NCBI GenBank assembly: GCA_964648365.1
Contig: CAZYLK010000123.1
Span: 1-18,606 of the forward strand
Origin: SURF-32 sp964648365
GTDB taxonomy: Bacteria > Planctomycetota > Phycisphaerae > UBA1845
Direction: 5' to 3'
DNA: 18,606 nucleotides
The position numbers and the translations under genes are program-made. Shown one piece after another: positions 13,733-18,606 of this stretch. A model generated the notes under the pieces. It was not told where the DNA came from and searched no databases. It saw only the letters and a list, made by a program, of their open reading frames with translations. Numbering within the stretch: position 1 is the stretch's first letter; every line of letters begins with the position of its first letter.

Positions 13733-15730
13733 ATGAACACGTCACGATGGACGACCGCAGCGGCGGGCCTGGTCCTGGCACTCACACTCAACGCGCAGGG
13801 ACAGCGGCCGCAGGACACCACGCTGACCTATCAGGGCCGACTCACCAAGGCCGGAGCGCCGCTCGACGATCTGGCCGACTTTCGCATGAGCCTGTGGAAC
13901 GCGGAACAGGGCGGCGAGCCGGTCGGCCAGACGCTCGAGGCCATCAGTATCAGTGTCGCCGAGGGACTGTTCACCCTCGACCTGGATTTCGGCGACGTTT
14001 TCGACGGCCAGGCGCGTTGGCTTCAGATCGACGTGCGTCACCCGGCTGGGGGCGGCGAGTTTGTGACACTCGAGCCGCGTCAGCCGCTGACCGCCACACC
14101 CTACGCCTCCACGGCGCTCAGAACCGTCGGCGTGGACGGCAACTCGCTCGACAGCGCCGGATCCGGGCTGGTGGACATGGTGATGGTTGACAGCGCCGGC
14201 CAGGTGTCGATCGGCGGAACGGTCACCTTCGGCGAACCGCAGGTCGACCAGGTTTGCAACTGTGCCGTCTCCGCGTTCGCGGCCGGCGCACGCTATCAGT
14301 CGTTTACGCCCGACCAGTCCGGCCGCCTGACGTCGGTCACCGTGTACCTTCACAACACGCATCCTCTCAATCCCGCTGACGTGCGACTGTCGATCCACGA
14401 AGGCGGCGATACTTCCGGTCCGGTCCTGGGTCGCGTCACCCGCGTTGTACCGCGCCAGTATGACGGAGAGTTCACTTACACATTTCCAAACGTCGCGGTT
14501 CGCGCCGGAGCGCTCTACACGTGGGCCATCAGTACGTCCGGCCTGCTGCTCACTTATGGCGATGCATCGGATCCGTACCCTGGAGGGAGGGGAGACCTTG
14601 GGCCGACGCTTGACTACCACTTTGCCACCGAGGTGGCGGCGCCCGAGGGCGTCGGCAGCCCCGCGGTTCAAGTGACGGCCGACGGCAAGGTCGGCATCGG
14701 TACCGCCAGCCCCGCGGAGAAGCTCTCCGTAGATGGAATCGTCCAGTCGACCAGCGGTGGCTTCAAGTTCCCCGACGGCAGCGTCCAGACCAAATCCGCG
14801 AATCCCGTCTGGAACAAAGACGGCGAAGACATCTTCTTCAGCGGCGGAAGGGTAGGCATCGGAAGCGACGACCCGAGGTGCCGGTTGCAGGTAGATCGTC
14901 TCACGACCATCAGCGAAGCGGAGGAACAGGCGTTCTCACGCTCGTTTTTCGGCAACAACTTCTACCTCGATGACAACGGGAGCCACTACCGGATCGATAA
15001 CAACCTGCCGGGCGTCGTGCTCGGGCTTTATCCCGCGTCTCCCGCGGGGCGGTACTATCGCTTCTCGCGCATCGAGCAGGACGGGAGCGGCCCCTTCGAC
15101 GTCGCCATCATCGGCGACCAGGTCAGCTACATCATGGCCGACAAGGTCGGCATTCGTACGACGACGCCGGATGCCACGCTTCACGTCAACGGCGAGACGC
15201 GGACCCTCGCGCTGACGGTGACCGCCAACGCAACGATCGCCGGAACGACCCAGACCGGAATCCTCAAAATCACCGGCGGCAGCGACATCGCCGAACCGTT
15301 TCGTATCAGGACGGCTGACGCCGGCAGCAACCGCGACGACGCCGGCGCCGCGATCGAGCCGGGCATGGTGGTCGCCATCGACCCGAGTGGAAGCGGCGAA
15401 TTGCGCATCAGCGACCGGGCGTACGATCGGACGGTCGCCGGCATCATCAGCGGCGCCAATGGGATTCAGACCGGCCTGACGCTCCGCCAGGAAGGGACCA
15501 TCGCGGACGGCGACCATCCGGTAGCGCTGACCGGCCGGGTGTGGTGCTTGTGCGACGCCGACGCCGGCGGAGCCATCGCTGCCGGCGACCTGCTCACGAC
15601 CTCGGCGACGGCCGGACATGCCATGAAGGCCGCCGATCCGCAGCGACGTTCCGGCGCCACGATCGGCAAGGCCATGACGCCGCTGACGGCGGGCAAGGGC
15701 CTGGTCCTGGTCCTCGTGTCGCTCCAGTAA
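13733..15730 (+). CDS. Exported modular protein with VGIGT tail-fibre-like repeats
   Basis: 665 residues. ATG 13733 has AGGAGA seven bases upstream and opens a signal peptide (1-24, cleavage likely after AQGQ); the frame is open a little further upstream without coding character. Residues 28-128 are the 'TYQGRLTKAGAPLDDLADF ... GLFTLDLDFG ... LEPRQPLTATPYA' module frequent in planctomycete surface proteins. Residues about 170-303 look like a beta-sandwich (SFTPDQSGRLTSVTVYL, LSIHEGGDTSGPVLG, LYTWAIS). Three VGIGTxxPxxxLxVDG-type repeats follow (320-335, 374-388, 472-486), a pattern also seen in tail fibres. The C-terminal domain (516-665, GGSDIAEPF, AYDRTVAGIISGANG, PVALTGRVWC, GDLLTTS, GKGLVLVLVSLQ) is conserved among such proteins and may act in trimerisation or anchoring. 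It leads a likely operon with the protease 28 bases downstream. Confidence 0.85.
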   Translation: MNTSRWTTAAAGLVLALTLNAQGQRPQDTTLTYQGRLTKAGAPLDDLADFRMSLWNAEQGGEPVGQTLEAISISVAEGLFTLDLDFGDVFDGQARWLQIDVRHPAGGGEFVTLEPRQPLTATPYASTALRTVGVDGNSLDSAGSGLVDMVMVDSAGQVSIGGTVTFGEPQVDQVCNCAVSAFAAGARYQSFTPDQSGRLTSVTVYLHNTHPLNPADVRLSIHEGGDTSGPVLGRVTRVVPRQYDGEFTYTFPNVAVRAGALYTWAISTSGLLLTYGDASDPYPGGRGDLGPTLDYHFATEVAAPEGVGSPAVQVTADGKVGIGTASPAEKLSVDGIVQSTSGGFKFPDGSVQTKSANPVWNKDGEDIFFSGGRVGIGSDDPRCRLQVDRLTTISEAEEQAFSRSFFGNNFYLDDNGSHYRIDNNLPGVVLGLYPASPAGRYYRFSRIEQDGSGPFDVAIIGDQVSYIMADKVGIRTTTPDATLHVNGETRTLALTVTANATIAGTTQTGILKITGGSDIAEPFRIRTADAGSNRDDAGAAIEPGMVVAIDPSGSGELRISDRAYDRTVAGIISGANGIQTGLTLRQEGTIADGDHPVALTGRVWCLCDADAGGAIAAGDLLTTSATAGHAMKAADPQRRSGATIGKAMTPLTAGKGLVLVLVSLQ

Positions 15731-15758
15731 CCACTCGCGAATACCCAGGAGAGATGCC

Positions 15759-17351
15759 ATGAACAGGATCTATTCAATTCATACGAGCCTTGTGCTGGTG
15801 CTGATGACGCAGCCGGGCCTGGGGCAGGAGGATCAGTATGGCTTCGCGGGAGCGGTCCCTGCACCGTCGGCGACGGCCGGAAAGGTGTACTCAAAAGAAC
15901 AGGGCGCGGTTTTCTCCCGAACGAAGGAGTCCTTTCGTGTCCTCCAGGACATGAGCTACCGTCCCAGTGTGGTGCTGGTGCGCTTCCGGCCCGATCTCGA
16001 CCTCACGTCGCGAGACGATGTGCACAATCTCGTCGGGATAAGCGCCGTCGACACCGAGTTCGACGACCTGGTTCCCGGCCTGGTGCGCGTCGTCGTTCCC
16101 GCGGGCGCCGAACAGGACGCCATTCACCGTTACCTCGACGATCCGGACGTTCTCTATGCCGAGCCGGAGTACATCCCCACGCCGACCGCCATCCCCAACG
16201 ACCCCGAGTGGGACGAGCTCTGGGGCATGAAGCGGATCCGGGTTCACGACGCCTGGGACGTCACCCAAGGCAGCGACTTCAAGGTGGCGATCATCGACAG
16301 CGGCATCAACTTGAACCACCCGGACCTGGTCGGCAACATCTGGACCAACCCCGGCGAGATGCCCGACAACGGAATCGACGACGACGGCAACGGGTACATC
16401 GACGACATCCACGGCTGGAACACTTGCGTTCCCTTGCACGACCCCGGCAACGGCAACGTCTTTGACGAGGGCAGCTTCCACGGCAGCCACGTGGCAGGAA
16501 CCATCGGGGCGGTCGGCAACAATGGCGAAGGCGTGGTTGGCGTGAACTGGTCCGTGCAGATCGTCGCCGTCAAGACCCTGTGTGACGAGGGCAGCCCGCT
16601 GAATGCCTTGAAATACGTCAAGGACAACGACATCAAGCTCTCCAACAACAGTTGGGGCTACATGGATGTGAATCACTGTCCCGTCGAGGGATCGCAGGCG
16701 GTCAAGGACGCCATCGAGAACATGCAGTCGATGGGCCACATCTTCGTGGCGTCGGCCGGCAACGGCGGTTGCGACGGAAAGGGCGATAACAACGACGCCG
16801 TACCTCACTACCCATCCGGCTGGCCGCTGGACAACGTCATCGCCGTCGCCAATCACGGCGATGACAACGAACTGGCCGAGTCGTCCAACTATGGATTGGT
16901 CTCAGTGGACCTGGCGGCCCCCGGCAGCGAGATACTCAGCACCCTGGAGGGCAGCGGATACGGCAACAAGAGCGGGACGTCCATGGCCGCCCCGCACGTG
17001 ACGGGCGCCATCGCGTTGACCTGGGCCCGCTTCCCTGACCTGACGTGGCGGCAGGTGCGCGACTGCGTGCTCTCGTCCGTTGTGTATGAGCCGGCCCTTG
17101 ATGGAAAGGTGGCCACTGCGGGTCGGCTGGACGCCGCCCGTCCCACCGGCGTATGGGTTCAGATCGGCGGTGACGGCCGGTGGGGCACCCGCTCGTCGCC
17201 CTACTCCACAGTCGCCGAGGCCCTGCCGTGGGTGCCGGTGCATGGACGCCTGTTCATCGAGCAGGGTGTCTCGAGTTGGACCGGAACCATCGCCAAGGCC
17301 ATGGTGATCGAAGCCGCGAATGGACAGGTCGTACTGGGTTTCAACCCGTGA
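15759..17351 (+). CDS. Secreted S8 (subtilisin-like) serine protease
   Basis: 530 residues from ATG 15759 with AGGAGA six bases upstream. A signal peptide (about 1-22, cleavage near GLGQ) is followed by an inhibitor-like propeptide (about 68-140: YRPSVVLVRFRPDLDL, LVRVVVPAGAEQDAIHRYL, DVLYAEPEY). The catalytic domain (about 150-462) has the full triad: Asp180 in VAIIDSGINLNHPDL, His241 in FHGSHVAGTIGA, Ser408 in GTSMAAPHV, and the oxyanion Asn335 in ASAGNGG. An insert GIDDDGNGYIDD (205-216) resembles a calcium-binding loop. The C-terminal segment (466-530, GRWGTRSSPYSTVAEALPWV, GTIAKAMVIEAANGQVVLG) looks like the start of a right-handed beta-helix cut short, so the domain may be truncated. 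Probably processes exported or surface proteins, perhaps its operon partners. Confidence 0.95.
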   Translation: MNRIYSIHTSLVLVLMTQPGLGQEDQYGFAGAVPAPSATAGKVYSKEQGAVFSRTKESFRVLQDMSYRPSVVLVRFRPDLDLTSRDDVHNLVGISAVDTEFDDLVPGLVRVVVPAGAEQDAIHRYLDDPDVLYAEPEYIPTPTAIPNDPEWDELWGMKRIRVHDAWDVTQGSDFKVAIIDSGINLNHPDLVGNIWTNPGEMPDNGIDDDGNGYIDDIHGWNTCVPLHDPGNGNVFDEGSFHGSHVAGTIGAVGNNGEGVVGVNWSVQIVAVKTLCDEGSPLNALKYVKDNDIKLSNNSWGYMDVNHCPVEGSQAVKDAIENMQSMGHIFVASAGNGGCDGKGDNNDAVPHYPSGWPLDNVIAVANHGDDNELAESSNYGLVSVDLAAPGSEILSTLEGSGYGNKSGTSMAAPHVTGAIALTWARFPDLTWRQVRDCVLSSVVYEPALDGKVATAGRLDAARPTGVWVQIGGDGRWGTRSSPYSTVAEALPWVPVHGRLFIEQGVSSWTGTIAKAMVIEAANGQVVLGFNP

Positions 17352-17497
17352 CCGAATGCGGCGGCATACAAGCGGATATGTCAGAACGCGCCTCCACGTG
17401 AGAACCCCGGCTGAAGAGGGACGAACCATCACCGCCCGACTCGTCGATCATACGAGTCTCAACCGAATGTTGATCGCGCAACACAAGGAGAATTGTC

Positions 17498-17998
17498 ATG
17501 AAATGCAGAATCACCACGGCGGCCACGGCAGGCTTCGTCGCAATCGCGGCCGCCGGCGCCGCCGGACAAGAGTACGATCTGAACTGGCACTCGATCGATG
17601 GCGGCAGCGGCGTGATGGCCGCAGGCGACGTGTCGCTGGCCGGCACGGTCGGCCAGCCCGACGCCGGCGCGATGAGCGGCGATGACCTGACAGTGGCCGG
17701 AGGTTTCTGGCCCGGCATCGGATCAGGCGGCAGCGACGGCTGCACCCACCAAGAGTCCATCGATAAGCTCGCATGCAAGGTCAAGCGTGGCAGCGTGAAG
17801 AAGGCCATCGTGCGGGTGCGCGGCGCCACTCCCGGCAAGAGCTACATCGCCATCCTGGACACCGGAGAGCATCTGGAAAAACCGGTCAAGCCGAACGGGC
17901 GGGTGAAGTTCGTCTTCAAACGCAGCAACGTTCCGCCCTGCGGGTCCAACGCGGTCACGGTGTGTGACGTCCGCCGAGTGTTCGACTGCGGCTGCTGA
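17498..17998 (+). CDS. Small exported Cys-rich protein with YDLNWHSIDGG motif
   Basis: 166 residues from ATG 17498, with AAGGAGA about eight bases upstream. Signal peptide 1-24 (AAGAAGQ cleavage). Residues 26-72 carry the motif YDLNWHSIDGGSGVM ... LAGTVGQPDAGAMSG ... GGFWPG, which I associate with many exported planctomycete proteins of unknown function. Residues 82-166 are a basic, beta-rich domain with six cysteines (82, 93, 148, 156, 164, 166) that could form three disulfides; the segment VRVRGATPGKSYIAILDTGE looks Ig-like. It lies 146 bases after the protease; whether it shares that transcript is uncertain. No sorting signal such as PEP-CTERM is visible. Confidence 0.8.
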   Translation: MKCRITTAATAGFVAIAAAGAAGQEYDLNWHSIDGGSGVMAAGDVSLAGTVGQPDAGAMSGDDLTVAGGFWPGIGSGGSDGCTHQESIDKLACKVKRGSVKKAIVRVRGATPGKSYIAILDTGEHLEKPVKPNGRVKFVFKRSNVPPCGSNAVTVCDVRRVFDCGC

Positions 17999-18022
17999 CG
18001 GTCGGCGTGCGCCTCTCCACCA

Positions 18023-18163
18023 CCCCCAGGGTGACGGAAAGAAGCACTTCCGTCCTGCCGGCGGCTGGTAGGCAGCGAACACATCGGCCAGGGCGGCGCT
18101 GACGGGAACGGCGCGATTGCGTTGGGTCTTGGGCCGCCAGGATTCGGAGGCGACGGCAAGCTC
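18023..18163 (-). pseudogene. Relic of a tyrosine recombinase (integrase) gene
   Basis: About 47 codons on the minus strand read ELAVASESWRPKTQRNRAVP followed by VSAALADVFAAYQPP and GRKCFFPS. This resembles the strand-turn region before the catalytic helix of phage-type integrases (KTxxxRxVPLxxxLxxxL...FPS). The frame on both sides loses resemblance: no WxDID-type segment upstream and no HxLRHTFAT or catalytic Tyr downstream. It is therefore a fragment, judged by eye only, next to a tRNA gene. Confidence 0.5.
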
Positions 18164-18271
18164 CTTGGGCGCTCTCGAACCTCGAAAGGCTCGTCCCGCT
18201 TCGAGCGCGGCTTGCCGGCCGGAGTCGTTGCACCGCGTGGTGACATTCTGGTTACACGCGGTGTCCGCCAA

Positions 18272-18301
18272 CAAAAAGAGGACAAGCATAAGTGCTTGCC
18301 C
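18272..18301 (-). terminator. Rho-independent terminator of the initiator tRNA gene
   Basis: On the minus strand CAAGCA-CTTA-TGCTTG forms a stem extended by GG/CC after one mismatch, followed by TCCTCTTTTTG. It begins about 20 bases downstream of the tRNA 3' end. Confidence 0.65.
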
Positions 18302-18319
18302 CCAAGGTGCTTACCGAAC

Positions 18320-18392
18320 TAGCGGGGGCAGGACTCGAACCTGCGACCTCCGGGTTATGAGCCCGACGAGCTGCCAACTGCTCTACCCCGCA
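18320..18392 (-). tRNA. tRNA-fMet (initiator, anticodon CAT)
   Basis: The cloverleaf is complete: acceptor TGCGGGG/CCCCGCT, D-arm GAGC/GCTC, anticodon stem TCGGG with loop CTCATAA, T-arm GCAGG-TTCGAGT-CCTGC, discriminator A. Initiator hallmarks are present: no Watson-Crick pair at 1-72 (T-T), three consecutive G-C pairs closing the anticodon loop (GGG/CCC), and A11-T24 in the D stem. The CCA end is not encoded (A73 is followed by GTTC), so it must be added after transcription. Confidence 0.97.
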
Positions 18393-18405
18393 GTCTTCGG
18401 CGGGG

Positions 18406-18434
18406 AGGGTAGGCGGTTCGAGCGAGGCTGTCAA
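18406..18434 (-). promoter_or_regulatory. Sigma-70-type promoter of the initiator tRNA gene
   Basis: On the minus strand TTGACA, 17 bases, TACCCT. The perfect -35 and ideal spacing place the start about seven bases before the mature tRNA 5' end. This is the only clear -35 element in the window. Confidence 0.75.
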
Positions 18435-18455
18435 GCGACGAGCGCGGCTGGTGGG

Positions 18456-18542
18456 CCCGGACGTGGACCGGACGGGGCCAGACGTGGCCCGGACGGGGCC
18501 AGACGTGAGCCGGACGAGGGGCCGGACGAGGGGCCGGACGTG
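18456..18542. repeat. GC-rich 21-base tandem repeat
   Basis: CCGGACGGGGCCAGACGTGG-type units at 18468-18488 and 18489-18509, with a diverged third (18510-18530) that itself contains 12-base GGACGAGGGGCC copies. No coding character; on the minus strand it merely gives SGPVR-like repeats. Confidence 0.75.
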
Positions 18543-18606
18543 CTTACCCTGTGCTCGCCCTGCTCTCTTGCGCTCATCCGTGCTCACCTGTGCTCACCTG
18601 TGCTCA
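18541..18606. repeat. Decamer tandem repeat TGCTCACCTG running off the right edge
   Basis: Two exact copies (18581-18600) plus the first six bases of a third at the edge, preceded by degenerate copies from 18541 (TGCTTACCCT, TGCTCTCTTG, CGCTCATCCG). The array becomes more regular toward the edge and continues outside. Confidence 0.7.

Noticed and set aside
13733..15730. Phage tail fibre, hence a prophage
   Set aside because: The VGIGT repeats resemble tail fibres, but a signal peptide, the TYQGRL module and the protease neighbour point to an exported cellular protein, and no phage structural genes are present.
15891..16856. 321-codon open frame on the minus strand
   Set aside because: Val/Asp-rich mirror of the protease catalytic domain, whose triad is intact on the plus strand.
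18001..18060. GACGGAA...TTCCGTC hairpin as a terminator of the 17498-17998 gene
   Set aside because: Seven-base stem with an 8-base loop and no U-tract; it also falls within the integrase-like fragment, so it is probably incidental.

Overview
The window looks like chromosomal DNA from a GC-rich member of the Planctomycetota (Phycisphaerae-like is my best guess, inferred from gene content only). The pointers are: a PF07638-type ECF sigma factor overlapping a Ser/Thr kinase with a long TPR array; secreted proteins with the TYQGRL and VGIGT-type modules and the 'YDLNWHSIDGG...GQPDAG' motif that I associate with this phylum; a sulfatase with extra C-terminal modules; and many short dispersed intergenic repeats.

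Layout. 2-1402: C-terminal part of an exported sulfatase fused to Ig-like, DNRLRE-like and Cys-rich metal-binding-like modules, followed by a hairpin. 1685-2856: two overlapping genes (ATGA) of unknown function, both with CxxC pairs. 3130-5750 (minus strand): an RluA-family pseudouridine synthase and a type I-beta DAHP synthase (aroF), separated and flanked by GGGAGTGA-type octamer tracts that have the form of G-quadruplex motifs. The last codons and the stop of aroF lie inside one tract. 6164-6613: a short orphan gene between two such tracts.

6743-9669 (plus strand) is the most unusual segment: a dual-OB-domain (DuOB) protein, a DUF488 protein, a ParD/ParE-like toxin-antitoxin pair with its own extended -10 promoter, and a second, divergent DUF488 protein. 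This co-directional set looks like an accessory, possibly conflict- or nucleic-acid-related module. Its function is not known to me.

9747-13510 (minus strand): a two-gene signalling operon, ECF sigma factor then a TPR-bearing Ser/Thr kinase, with an extended -10 promoter and a perfect palindrome next to it. 13733-17998 (plus strand, divergent): three exported proteins, namely a modular tail-fibre-like surface protein, an S8 subtilisin-like protease and a small Cys-rich protein. The shared 222-bp divergent region suggests, but does not show, that the sigma/kinase pair controls the secreted set.

18023-18434: a relic of a tyrosine recombinase next to a complete initiator tRNA unit (TTGACA-N17-TACCCT promoter, tRNA-fMet, hairpin terminator). 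The window ends in tandem 21-mer and 10-mer repeats that run off the edge. Gaps under 300 bases (2857-3129, 8332-8614, 13511-13732, 17352-17497) contain no gene I can support. 2857-3129 is noticeably AT-richer around 2935-2965 but shows nothing I can name.
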